Shown here one piece after another: positions 6,915 to 14,353 of a stretch of 17,063 bases of DNA. A model generated the notes under the pieces. That model saw only the letters and a list, made by a program, of their open reading frames with translations. It did no database searches and was not told the origin of the DNA. A program made the position numbers and the translations under genes. Numbering within the stretch: the first letter of the stretch is position 1; each line of letters starts with the position of its first letter. This DNA comes from JARIHD01 sp041743655 (GTDB taxonomy: Bacteria > Patescibacteriota > Saccharimonadia > Saccharimonadales > UBA4665), in assembly GCA_041743655.1 (NCBI GenBank), contig JBGTMJ010000021.1:1-17063 (forward strand), given 5' to 3'.

Positions 6915-7823
6915 CTACACTTCTTCAATCTTTTTAAGTCTTTTTGCACCGCGGGCAACCAAACCATATCCTACTGCATAAAACACTACAAGAAGGTAGA
7001 TAATGAGAAGGATGGGCGTAAGGTCAAGGCGGTTGAGTCGTGCCGATAAGGTGGTTAAAAGCTGCAGGAAAATTGATGAGGCAACTATAACGCCGATACC
7101 CCTTGCCAGCTCCGTGAAGGCCTGCTGATAAATTAAGCCCTTCACTTTATCTCGGTACAGGTATAAACGGTAGGCTGCCAAAGCGCCCATATACCATACT
7201 AGTAGATATGGTATAGCGAGCGTAGTAATAATGAGCCAGTCAGGCAGATAGTATATAACTTGACCCGTTTCGTTGCTGGAAGGCCTGACAATAATGAGCC
7301 AGGTAAAAAAGTTCGACAGCATAATAAAGCCTATAGTTATATAAGTAGGGTGAACAAGAACAGGCTTAGACCGTAGTGTTCTTAACAATCCTTCAGCACC
7401 CTTAGCAACCATAAACAGAGCAACTAGTGCAAACAGCAGAGCTATATAATTTTTTAGAATGGTAGCAGTTGGTGTGAGGCCGGTGTTCTGATGTGCAACG
7501 TAGTTAAGGTATGAGCTGATACTTGCAGATATCGGTAAACTGAAGGCTAGCACCATTAAGCCGTTCGCAAGCTGATTAAAGGCCTTGCCTTCGCGGCTGT
7601 CTCTAATAACGGTCGCGTAGGCCTTAAATCGCAAAAATCCATATAGAGCAGAAAACCATACAAGGATAAGAGGTACTACAATCGTGAGACTGAGCAGGCG
7701 GGATTGGCCTTGCGTTATATTATATTTTTCTAATGTCTGTGGGTTGGAGGGTAAGCCTAGCGCGAAGCATACATATACGGCAGTGAGAATGATAAACAAG
7801 TAAAGATATAATTTGCTCTTCAT
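6915..7823 (-). CDS. Multi-pass membrane protein heading the kinase operon
   Basis: 302 residues, dominated by hydrophobic helices: about eight candidate segments near 5-23, 44-64, 88-105, 123-143, 160-178, 193-213, 239-258 and 267-289. Loops are short, with Lys/Arg at expected inner ends (RDSREGKAF, KRLKKIEEV at the C-terminus). I know no family name and see no channel, transporter or enzyme motif. It is first in an operon with a 95-residue protein (5-nt gap) and a PAS histidine kinase that lacks its own membrane segments. It may therefore be the membrane sensor of the system, which is inference from position. The ATG has a strong SD, AAGGAGAGG at 7826-7834, and a TATAAT at 7845-7850. Confidence 0.8.
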   Translation of the reverse strand: MKSKLYLYLFIILTAVYVCFALGLPSNPQTLEKYNITQGQSRLLSLTIVVPLILVWFSALYGFLRFKAYATVIRDSREGKAFNQLANGLMVLAFSLPISASISSYLNYVAHQNTGLTPTATILKNYIALLFALVALFMVAKGAEGLLRTLRSKPVLVHPTYITIGFIMLSNFFTWLIIVRPSSNETGQVIYYLPDWLIITTLAIPYLLVWYMGALAAYRLYLYRDKVKGLIYQQAFTELARGIGVIVASSIFLQLLTTLSARLNRLDLTPILLIIYLLVVFYAVGYGLVARGAKRLKKIEEV

Positions 7824-7825
7824 AA

Positions 7826-7850
7826 CCTCTCCTTATGTGTGTACATTATA
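7826..7850 (-). promoter_or_regulatory. -10 box and SD site of the kinase operon
   Basis: On the minus strand TATAAT (7845-7850) is followed by AAGGAGAGG (7826-7834) and the ATG at 7823. The predicted leader is about 15 nt, just enough for the SD site. No good -35 is seen. This contrasts with the leaderless promoters nearby. Confidence 0.55.
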
Positions 7851-7943
7851 TAGCCTCCCCCTTTAGATTACGAGAATAAATAGGGTTATCGTTCGTAAGG
7901 TCGGTACTGCGATAGTGACTGGTAGTTTAGGAAGGTATGCGCA

Positions 7944-8543
7944 TTATCGGCTTTGCAAGGCATCTAACAGTATCGCTTGCGAAATATATACTCGCCAGTC
8001 AAGATGTTCCAGTAAGCTATCATCTAAGTTCAGACGGTAATGGTCGCGAAGCAGCGCAGTTTTATCAAGGCTTCCTTCTAGCTCCTGGCTGGCCGGGTCG
8101 ACAAAATCAAAATGGTATTTTACAAAGAAAGGTAGTTCGCTGATATAAGGAACAATCTCCCATGCCCGGCGAAAGATAGCTAACGCCATACTTCGTTCGC
8201 GGACAATCACGAGCGGCTTGTCTTCGGCACGTGGTGCATACATGTGCCAGGTACTGCGAAAAAGTGAGGCTTTAAAATCTTTGCCTGTTACGCCAAGGGT
8301 TTCGCCGTTTTCGTCAGAAATGTCGTACCGTGCCCCGAAATCGAGTACCTGGCGTGCCTGGATGGTACAGAGTACCGTATCTTTGTCTTCGGTGGTAAAA
8401 ACCGTAAATTTTTCGCGAAATGCCAATCGTTTCTGTTCGGCGAAAGCCACAACCTGGCCTTTGCCGCCATGGTCATCAACATCAAAGACGATATATCTAT
8501 TTACGAATGCCGTGATCTTCTGCTCAATAATAAACGATTTCAC
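7944..8543 (-). CDS. LURP-one-related / tubby-like beta-barrel protein
   Basis: 199 residues resembling the LURP-one-related family (tubby/scramblase superfamily, e.g. bacterial YxjI-like proteins). It opens with a strand-rich region, then an aromatic-rich segment ending FTTEDKDTVLCTIQARQ, then YDISDENGETLGVTGKDF-KASLFRSTW, the alternating "default structure then ancestral barrel" pattern of these proteins, and further strands with VIVRERS. Family members are thought to bind lipids or act as scaffolds; no enzyme activity is expected. The match rests on pattern, not an alignment. The start is GTG. An AAAGG lies only 1 nt upstream, too close to act as an SD, but an extended -10 sits exactly 6 nt upstream, so I read this as a leaderless GTG start. 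An in-frame stop further upstream excludes a longer protein. Confidence 0.7.
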   Translation of the reverse strand: MKSFIIEQKITAFVNRYIVFDVDDHGGKGQVVAFAEQKRLAFREKFTVFTTEDKDTVLCTIQARQVLDFGARYDISDENGETLGVTGKDFKASLFRSTWHMYAPRAEDKPLVIVRERSMALAIFRRAWEIVPYISELPFFVKYHFDFVDPASQELEGSLDKTALLRDHYRLNLDDSLLEHLDWRVYISQAILLDALQSR

Positions 8544-8803
8544 CTTTGTAATCTAACAGAAAAGCTACGCCTGGTCACCTTATTTCTTTAATCCCGCGTA
8601 GGGTTCTGTCGTTGAGCTGCTTATAGCTCAATGTCACTTTACCACCTTCTCGTTGCGTACTCTTACCCACCCTCCTTTTCGATCGAGTCTTTTGTCGGTA
8701 TAGCCGAAAACCTGCCGTATGTCATGTGCCTTTCGGGTGATACCAGCATTGCACGCGCTTTTATTAGGCGCTCCCAAAAGTCCTGAACATCACATTTGCG
8801 TCG
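8544..8803. other. 260-base gap with a 7-bp hairpin, otherwise no gene seen
   Basis: Apart from the promoter at 8550-8578, the region holds no convincing reading frame. TTGAGCT (8612-8618) and AGCTCAA (8625-8631) form a perfect 7-bp hairpin with a 6-nt loop and no T-run. A shorter hairpin (TCGG/CCGA) lies near 8695-8707. It is unusually long for a 3' gap in this compact window, so a small RNA is possible but unsupported. Confidence 0.35.
8550..8578 (-). promoter_or_regulatory. Extended -10 promoter, leaderless GTG gene
   Basis: Minus strand: GTGACC (8573-8578, 4 of 6 to the -35 consensus), a 17-bp spacer, then TAGATT (8550-8555) preceded by TGT. The hexamer ends 6 nt before the GTG at 8543. 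This is the most complete of the leaderless promoters. Confidence 0.65.
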
Positions 8804-9409
8804 TTACTTACGCCAGTCTCCACCATTTCTGCGGTTCCGTCCGCTCAAGTGCCAGTTGTGTGGATTAGTATCTGCCAGTTGTGCAAATAGTTTTTTGGCT
8901 GTATCGGTGTACAGTTTTTCCTTGGCAACAAATGTTCTATTTGATTGCCAGTGAGTTTGCAGCAAACTGCCTTTTGCAGCTTGCTCAGCAAGCTCGAAAT
9001 CGACATCTAAATTGTCGGCGTCTTTAACGATCTTGGCTTCAAGCGAGCTGCGGATTTCGTATTCTTCCCACAATGCGTAGAATTCTTTTTCTAACGATGT
9101 ATCGGCTAACATATCTTCTATGGCTAGTTTCTCGTTACGTTCTACATATTGACGAGCAAGGTAGTCTACATCGCCGGCCCGGCTTTCGGAAATGTCATGT
9201 ACAAGGACCATTTTGGCAACTTTGCCCGTATCAACACCTTTTTCGTGGGCAGCAATTATCATCGCTATCCAGAACATGCGAAAATGATGCTCGGCTAAGT
9301 TTGCGAAGTCATCGTGCAAGAAACGGCGCCACATCCGTTCAATAAAACGGATATTGCCCATTTCAAACAGGAAGTTGACGTCAGGCTTTAAATTTTTTGG
9401 TTTGCCCAT
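8804..9409 (-). CDS. HD-domain phosphohydrolase (HDDC2/YfbR-like)
   Basis: 201 residues of the HD superfamily, closest in pattern to HDDC2/YfbR-type 5'-deoxynucleotidases. The metal ligands are in order: His 41 or 42 in NLAEHHFRMF, H71-D72 in VLVHDISESRAGD, and D130 in IVKDADNLD. The Glu of HDISE is characteristic of this subgroup. The likely activity is removal of phosphate from deoxynucleoside monophosphates, in nucleotide pool control or salvage. Substrate choice is inferred from the family, not seen. The last 20 residues are basic and disordered-looking (GRNRRNGGDWRK). No SD is present; TATACT ends 6 nt before the ATG. It is transcribed alone. Confidence 0.85.
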   Translation of the reverse strand: MGKPKNLKPDVNFLFEMGNIRFIERMWRRFLHDDFANLAEHHFRMFWIAMIIAAHEKGVDTGKVAKMVLVHDISESRAGDVDYLARQYVERNEKLAIEDMLADTSLEKEFYALWEEYEIRSSLEAKIVKDADNLDVDFELAEQAAKGSLLQTHWQSNRTFVAKEKLYTDTAKKLFAQLADTNPHNWHLSGRNRRNGGDWRK

Positions 9410-9415
9410 GAAGCA

Positions 9416-9446
9416 AGTATAGCAAAGTATAAAATTCCCTAGTCAA
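9416..9446 (-). promoter_or_regulatory. Extended -10 promoter of HD gene, leaderless
   Basis: Minus strand: TTGACT (9441-9446), a 19-bp spacer, then TATACT (9416-9421) preceded by TGC. The hexamer ends 6 nt before the ATG at 9409. Confidence 0.65.
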
Positions 9447-9535
9447 AGGAAGGCTTATATGGTAAAGATGCGTGCGGGATTATCCTGCCCGGCTCTTTTA
9501 GATATGGTCATACTTACAAAGTGTCAGTCAGACAG

Positions 9536-9564
9536 ATGACATATGGCCAACCAAATGATACAAT
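9536..9564 (+). promoter_or_regulatory. Promoter for the ABC exporter gene
   Basis: ATGACA (9536-9541, 5 of 6 to consensus), a 17-bp spacer, then TACAAT (9559-9564) preceded by TGA, an extended -10. The start of transcription would be near 9571, leaving a leader of about 108 nt before the ATG at 9679, by far the longest in the window. Confidence 0.6.
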
Positions 9565-9678
9565 TAACAGATAGAATAATGGTAGTTATCAATGAGTACA
9601 CAAGCTAGGCTGTAAAACGTCTTCAAATCCACTTTGAGGGGTAATTTTATAGCAAGCTTAGCTTTATATGGAGATAGT

Positions 9679-11502
9679 ATGCCATCACGCAAAAAGCTCG
9701 ATTCACATCTAAAAAGCTTTTACAAAGCCGCGAAAACTTCCAGACAGCTTATGGGTTTAGTGTGGGAGGTAGACAAGCCCTTGTTTATTGGTTATTTAGT
9801 CTGTGTAGCAATACCAGCTATTGCACCATTTATTAACGCCTACATCTACGCCCAGATTATTAACTTCATTATTCAGGCCGTTAATGAGCAGTCGCAAGAC
9901 TACCATCAACTCTACGTGCTGATTGCATGGAGGTTGTTAAGCTTGCTAATTCAGGAAATAGCATACACTGCGCAACGTAAATACAATAAGTTATTGTGGA
10001 CTAAGCTTCCGATGCACTTATACCAGAAAGTCCTGTTCAGTATCTCCAACCTGGATGTTGCGCACTTTGAGGATAGTGACTTTAAGAACAAGCTGGAACG
10101 GGTAAGGGATAGTTTTAACTGGCGGCCCATCAACATGTTTAACGACATATGTTATAGCATGCAGGGGATTCTACAGGTTGTTATTGCTTCAGTATCCCTC
10201 ATATTTTTAAATTGGGTTTTTGCTATTCTCATTCTGCTTGCCGCAATACCGACCCTTGTGTATCAGACAAAGGCCGCCCGAACGGCTTGGACAATCTGGG
10301 AAGATGATTCACCAACCAGGAAAAGGTTCTGGTACTTATCTGACCTGCTACAAAATAGCCGCAGCGTTAAAGAACTGAAGCTGTTTAAGTTAAGTCGTGG
10401 ATTTCTCAGTGACTTGAAAAAGACACAACTTAGCTTTGTCAGTAAAAATGAAGCAGCACTCCAGAAAGAATACAGCAATGGCATACTGGCTAATATAATA
10501 AATATTGTAGTCTACGGAGTCATCGAGCTGTCTATTATCTTTTCAGCGTTGTCCAAAAGGATTTCCATTGGAGATATAACGTACTTTACGACGGTACTGG
10601 TAAACTTTCAGTCGGGTCTCAACGGTTTGTTTACGAGCGTATCAAATATTTACGACAGAAGCCAATACGTGGGCGAGATGTTTGACGTGCTGGCTACAAA
10701 GCCAAAAATCGTTTCACCCGCTAACCCTATTAAGTTAAAGAATGATACCGTACCAAGAATTGAATTCAGGAACGTCAGTTTTGCCTACCCTGCTTCAACT
10801 AAAAAGGTACTCGATAACTTCTCACTAATTATTGAGCCAGGCCAGAAGATAGCCTTTGTCGGCGAAAACGGAGCAGGTAAGACCACCATAGTTAAGTTGC
10901 TGGGCAGGTTCTATGATGTTGACAGTGGCGAAATATTGATAGACGGTAGTAATATCAAACAACTTAGTTTAGAGCAGTGGTATGACAAGCTTGGAGTACT
11001 GTTCCAGGATTTTCTCCAGTATGAGTATTCACTCCAGGACAACATTCATTTTGGCCGTATCCAGGCACCGAACGCCTTAGGGGGGATTGTTGAGGCAGCC
11101 AAACAGTCTGGTGCCGATGCCGTAGCGAAAGGTTTACCTAAGGGCTATAACCAGATGCTGGGCAAAACATTTCAGGACGGTATAGACCTTTCAGTCGGGC
11201 AGTGGCAAAAAATTGCTTTAGCGAGAGGGTTTTATCGGAACGCATCCGTTCTTATTCTTGATGAACCGACTGCTTCTATTGATGCCAAAGCCGAAAGTGA
11301 GATATTTGAAAAAGTTGAGAAACTGAGTAAAAAAAGAACGGTTCTTATTATTTCACATCGTTTCTCCACCGTCCGTCATGCTGACAGGATTTATGTGCTT
11401 GATAAAGGCAGAATAAAAGAACAAGGCTCACATGACGAGCTAATGAAGACAAACGGCATTTATGCAAGCCTGTTTGATTTACAAGCGAGCGCTTATAAAT
11501 AA
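9679..11502 (+). CDS. ABC exporter half-transporter, fused membrane and ATPase domains
   Basis: 607 residues from the ATG at 9679. The N-terminal membrane domain (about 1-340) has up to six helices, including segments near 35-65, 175-200 and 270-295. The ATPase domain carries Walker A GENGAGKTT (395-403), the Q-loop in VLFQDFLQY, signature LSVGQWQKIALARG, Walker B VLILDEPTAS with D-loop SIDAKAE, and the H-loop in ISHRFS. This is the ABCB-type exporter arrangement, working as a homodimer or heterodimer. No second half-transporter gene is present, so a homodimer or a distant partner is needed; the cargo is unknown. GGAG (9670-9673) lies 5 nt before this ATG. The frame is open to a TTG at 9634, but the extra 15 residues are not family-like. 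No terminator follows; the convergent small membrane gene ends 18 nt on. Confidence 0.92.
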   Translation: MPSRKKLDSHLKSFYKAAKTSRQLMGLVWEVDKPLFIGYLVCVAIPAIAPFINAYIYAQIINFIIQAVNEQSQDYHQLYVLIAWRLLSLLIQEIAYTAQRKYNKLLWTKLPMHLYQKVLFSISNLDVAHFEDSDFKNKLERVRDSFNWRPINMFNDICYSMQGILQVVIASVSLIFLNWVFAILILLAAIPTLVYQTKAARTAWTIWEDDSPTRKRFWYLSDLLQNSRSVKELKLFKLSRGFLSDLKKTQLSFVSKNEAALQKEYSNGILANIINIVVYGVIELSIIFSALSKRISIGDITYFTTVLVNFQSGLNGLFTSVSNIYDRSQYVGEMFDVLATKPKIVSPANPIKLKNDTVPRIEFRNVSFAYPASTKKVLDNFSLIIEPGQKIAFVGENGAGKTTIVKLLGRFYDVDSGEILIDGSNIKQLSLEQWYDKLGVLFQDFLQYEYSLQDNIHFGRIQAPNALGGIVEAAKQSGADAVAKGLPKGYNQMLGKTFQDGIDLSVGQWQKIALARGFYRNASVLILDEPTASIDAKAESEIFEKVEKLSKKRTVLIISHRFSTVRHADRIYVLDKGRIKEQGSHDELMKTNGIYASLFDLQASAYK

Positions 11503-11520
11503 TAATGAATCTATTGAAAA

Positions 11521-11805
11521 TTATCGTTTGAAGTAACCAATGATTGTCAGGACGAAGATGGCTGCGCCTAAAAACTTGCGAAAGGGGCTTATACCTTTAG
11601 TTAACTCCAGGTAGGCCCAGGTGAAAATGAAAGCGCTACTGAGTAGTTCGAAACCTGCGCGCAGGTGAATACTGCTTGTAACCAGGGCAGCGCCCTTAAA
11701 GGACAGCCACCCCATTAATGGTAAATTTGGCCGTTGCCATACGGCTATGTTACCATTATCATCTTTCCAAAAATTCTTCCATAGCGAGCGTGGTATTTGG
11801 GTCAT
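11521..11805 (-). CDS. Small membrane protein, 94 residues
   Basis: A hydrophobic protein of unknown function. A polar, aromatic N-terminus (SLWKNFWKDDNGNIAVWQRPNLPLMGW) precedes one or two membrane segments, about 52-68 and 75-91, and a basic tail (GYFKR). The amphipathic tryptophan-rich start would lie along the membrane surface. No family is recognised. The gene has no SD; TACAAT ends 6 nt before the ATG, the same spacing as seven other genes, which supports both this start and the reality of the gene. It lies between the ABC exporter and the alkyltransferase genes without being in an operon with either. Confidence 0.65.
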   Translation of the reverse strand: MTQIPRSLWKNFWKDDNGNIAVWQRPNLPLMGWLSFKGAALVTSSIHLRAGFELLSSAFIFTWAYLELTKGISPFRKFLGAAIFVLTIIGYFKR

Positions 11806-11811
11806 GCATGT

Positions 11812-11817
11812 ATTGTA
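11812..11817 (-). promoter_or_regulatory. -10 box of small membrane gene, leaderless
   Basis: Minus strand TACAAT ends 6 nt before the ATG at 11805. There is no extended TGn and the -35 region is A-rich and weak. A second TATACT lies further upstream (near 11821-11826). Confidence 0.5.
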
Positions 11818-11892
11818 TCTAGTATAGCCAGCATTTTTTAGAGTTTCTTTAGCGGCGATGACATTGTCTGGGATAGTATGGCTAGAAGGTAA

Positions 11893-12393
11893 TCAGTCAA
11901 GCGCCAACTGTGTCCGACCCGTTTCCAAATCGAGTAGTAGTTGTTTACGGACTAGACCACCATTATAACCGGTCAACTTTCCATTTGAGGCTATAACCCG
12001 GTGGCAGGGCACAATGACAGAGATAGGGTTTAGTCCAATTACATGACCGATCGTCCTGGCAGCCGACGGGTCGCCGGTTTTTTCGGCTATCAGGCCGTAT
12101 GTCGCTGTCGCTCCATAGGGGATATCCTGCAACAAGGCCCAAACTGTTTTCTGGAAAACATTGCCGGCAAGACGTAGCGGTAGACTAAAACGAGTCCGCC
12201 TGCCGTCAAAATATTGCCCAAGTTGTTTGTGGGTAAGATCAAAAATCGGTAGGCTATCATTTCTTGTCCAGCTCGGAGCCGGAAGCCTTTCGTATTGCTG
12301 CCCTTTCATGTACAACCCGCTCAAACTCATACCATCTTCAGATACGAGCGTTAGCTGGCCTAAGGGGCTATCAATGTAGGTGTATAGGTCCAT
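11893..12393 (-). CDS. ogt: O6-alkylguanine-DNA alkyltransferase (MGMT/Ogt)
   Basis: 166 residues with the usual two domains. The N-terminal ribonuclease-like domain (about 1-75) is followed by the DNA-binding and active-site domain. The latter has TVWALLQDIPYGATATYG, the helix-turn-helix AARTIGHVIGLNP with the arginine finger R113, and the active-site motif VIVPCHRVI with C130. It moves alkyl groups from O6-methylguanine to C130 in a single suicidal reaction. Length and motifs are those of free Ogt-type enzymes, without an Ada N-terminal domain. The ATG at 12393 lacks an SD. TATACT at 12403-12408 ends 9 nt upstream, so the leader would be only about 2-3 nt. The gene diverges from the pilin-anchored gene at 12452. 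Confidence 0.95.
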   Translation of the reverse strand: MDLYTYIDSPLGQLTLVSEDGMSLSGLYMKGQQYERLPAPSWTRNDSLPIFDLTHKQLGQYFDGRRTRFSLPLRLAGNVFQKTVWALLQDIPYGATATYGLIAEKTGDPSAARTIGHVIGLNPISVIVPCHRVIASNGKLTGYNGGLVRKQLLLDLETGRTQLALD

Positions 12394-12402
12394 CCATTGC
12401 TA

Positions 12403-12408
12403 AGTATA
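12403..12408 (-). promoter_or_regulatory. -10 box of ogt
   Basis: Minus strand TATACT ends 9 nt before the ATG at 12393, three more than the leaderless set. The -35 region is weak and there is no TGn. Confidence 0.45.
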
Positions 12409-12436
12409 GTCCACTAAGATCCATTGCCGTAATATC

Positions 12437-12445
12437 TGCTAAACT
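12437..12445 (+). promoter_or_regulatory. Extended -10 of pilin-anchored gene, leaderless
   Basis: TGC (12437-12439) followed by TAAACT (12440-12445), ending 6 nt before the ATG at 12452. No clear -35. Confidence 0.55.
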
Positions 12446-12451
12446 AAGCGT

Positions 12452-13324
12452 ATGCGTAATAAAAAATTGTCACAAAATGGTTTTGCTGTAGCTGAGGGCA
12501 TTATCATCCTGGTTATCATAGTAATAATCGGCTTTGTAGGGTGGAGAATTTTAGACAGTAACAAGCAGCCGGCCTCCCAGAACGCCCAACAAACAACTAC
12601 AAGTAATACGAACCAAACAACAACGGCACAAACCGAGTCCCCAAAAGAGCTCATATGGCAACAGACCGAAAGCGGCTGGCAGCCTACTCAAACGCCTCCT
12701 GCCTGTCCCAGCCAGCCAATGCTGAAGATGCCAGCTGACATCACCAAAGTGACAGGCATACTGTATCCGGGTCAGACGCGTGGTACCTACAAGCCGCACG
12801 GCGGCTTCCGGTTTGATACCACTTCGGATAATGCTACTACCGTCAAGGCACCTATCGACGGATTTATTGTCAAAGGAACGCAGTATATGGCTGAAGGCGA
12901 GGTGCAGTACGGTTTTGATGTCATGAATAACTGTGGGGTTATGTTCCGCGTTGGCCACTTGCGTGAACTACCTGAGAACCTGCAGAAACTAACCACAACT
13001 TGGCCGGCCCCAATGGAAGGAGACTCACGGAACCAGCGGGTTGAACCGGCCGTGTATGTAAAACAAGGTGATGTCATGGGTACAAAAGTCGGCATCATAA
13101 AAGATAAGAACACGTTCTTTGACTTGGGCATTTATGATTACCGACAGGATAATGAGGCTAGTAAGTCACCAAGTTACCAGCAAGCCCACGCACAGGATAA
13201 AGAACTTTCGTGGCACGCGGTTTGTTGGTTTGATTGGATGCCAAAAGCGGATGCTGCCAAAATCAAATCACTCCCGGCTGGTGACCCATCCAGCGGTAAA
13301 AAAAGCGATTACTGTACCGGCTAA
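12452..13324 (+). CDS. Pilin-type N-terminus joined to a decayed M23-like domain
   Basis: 290 residues. The start MRNKKLSQNG|FAVAEG is a class III prepilin signal: basic leader, Gly10-Phe11 cut site, Glu at +5, then a hydrophobic helix (about 16-34). A Gln/Thr/Asn-rich linker (38-65) follows. The C-terminal part resembles LytM/M23 peptidases: GTYKPHGGFRFD gives H116 and D122 like the first zinc motif, VKAPIDGFIV resembles the strand after it, and VMFRVGHLRELP resembles the GHLS segment with H169. The final HxH motif is missing (FFDLGIYD stands where PHLHFEI would be), so the domain is probably not an active endopeptidase. Cysteines at 85, 161, 258 and 288 could form disulphides outside the cell. 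The stop overlaps the stop of the convergent DUF427 gene by 3 bases. Confidence 0.8.
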   Translation: MRNKKLSQNGFAVAEGIIILVIIVIIGFVGWRILDSNKQPASQNAQQTTTSNTNQTTTAQTESPKELIWQQTESGWQPTQTPPACPSQPMLKMPADITKVTGILYPGQTRGTYKPHGGFRFDTTSDNATTVKAPIDGFIVKGTQYMAEGEVQYGFDVMNNCGVMFRVGHLRELPENLQKLTTTWPAPMEGDSRNQRVEPAVYVKQGDVMGTKVGIIKDKNTFFDLGIYDYRQDNEASKSPSYQQAHAQDKELSWHAVCWFDWMPKADAAKIKSLPAGDPSSGKKSDYCTG

Positions 13325-13614
13325 CTTACTTCAACACCATGCCAGAAAGCAATATAGTTCGTAAAGTCTTTCTTGACCTTTTCGATTGAGCCATCCATTG
13401 GCTTTGGGTAGTACCACGCTGCACCTTTGTTGGTCTTGCCATCCACGATAACATCGTAATAGCTGGCTTCGCCTATCCAAAAGCACGTAGTATGAGCATC
13501 ACTGTCTTTTAAGAACTCTATTTTAATCGAGTCTTTAGGAAAGTACCGGTTGCCTTCAATGTATATGGTTTTGTCACTCTCTGCTATAACCTGACCATTC
13601 CAGACTGCTTTCAT
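13321..13614 (-). CDS. DUF427 family protein
   Basis: 97 residues covering the whole DUF427 domain, a small beta-rich fold of unknown function widespread in bacteria and fungi. Typical features are the MKAVWNGQVIAES opening, the RYFPKDSIK segment, the TCFWIGEASYYDV core (TxCxxKGxAxY in relatives) and the AWYYPKP motif. A catalytic role has not been established for the family. The ATG is preceded by GGAG with a 5-nt gap inside AAGGAGA, a good SD site, unlike the leaderless neighbours. It converges on the pilin-anchored gene, with stop codons that overlap. Confidence 0.88.
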   Translation of the reverse strand: MKAVWNGQVIAESDKTIYIEGNRYFPKDSIKIEFLKDSDAHTTCFWIGEASYYDVIVDGKTNKGAAWYYPKPMDGSIEKVKKDFTNYIAFWHGVEVS

Positions 13615-13777
13615 ATTTTCTCCTTCAGACTATTCTTACATTTCCTGTTAAATGGCGCAATTTAAAGACTATACAAATATTTATGCTTGAAGACTTAACG
13701 CAGGCGCTACTGTAATTATATTAATGACAAATTATGTTTCCGTGCCTGTGTAGCAAAGCAAGGTCCGCCGAGGCTTC

Positions 13778-14347
13778 TTATTTGTCTCCGACAGCCTCAT
13801 CGATAAACTGGATAAGTTCAGGGAACTGTTTATATTGAGGCCCAGCTTCTGTATTAAAATGCCCCTGATCGCTAAAAACGATAAGCTCGCCTTTGGTTTG
13901 AGCGGCTAGATACTTAGCGTGTTCTATCGGGCAATAAGGATCATCCTTAGAATGAATAAAGATAAACTTACCACAATGCTGCTTTATCTTTTCGAAATTG
14001 AAAGGTTCACAAAACAAGTTCGTCAACTGACCCCAGCCAAGATCATCTTTAAATGCGCTCACTAAAATGGCTGTCTTGATTCGTGTGTCGGGAGCTAGGT
14101 TCTGTAACACATTAAGAATCTCGACCGCACCTGAGGAATGCCCGATGAGTATCGTTTCTTCGTTGAATGTAAACTCGCGGTTTGATAATAGGAAGTCGTT
14201 ATATGCTTTTGCCTCTGGCTTGTCTGCACCAGGTAGTTGTGGCAACCACACCTTGTAGCCACGACCGACCAGTTTGCCTTTTAACCACATAAACCAATTA
14301 GAATCCGGCGTTGCTCCGGTACCGTGCAGAATAAGAACGTTAATCAC
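13778..14347 (-). CDS. RBBP9/YdeN-like serine hydrolase
   Basis: A 189-residue alpha/beta hydrolase of the RBBP9/YdeN type. It opens with VLILHGTGATPDSNWF (oxyanion region), has the nucleophile elbow GHSSG (S71), an acid in HSKDDPYCP (D135 or D136) and the histidine in DQGHFN (H163): a complete catalytic triad. Proteins of this small family are serine hydrolases or aminopeptidases of uncertain substrate. The start is GTG. An upstream ATG nearby is followed at once by a stop and cannot be used. TATGAT with an extended TGG ends 6 nt before the GTG, so this looks like a second leaderless GTG gene. No terminator is seen after it. Confidence 0.88.
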   Translation of the reverse strand: MINVLILHGTGATPDSNWFMWLKGKLVGRGYKVWLPQLPGADKPEAKAYNDFLLSNREFTFNEETILIGHSSGAVEILNVLQNLAPDTRIKTAILVSAFKDDLGWGQLTNLFCEPFNFEKIKQHCGKFIFIHSKDDPYCPIEHAKYLAAQTKGELIVFSDQGHFNTEAGPQYKQFPELIQFIDEAVGDK

Positions 14348-14353
14348 TACCTC

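Noticed and set aside
9634..9678. ABC exporter starting at TTG 9634
   Set aside because: Rare start codon without SD; the ATG at 9679 has GGAG at proper spacing and family-like sequence follows.
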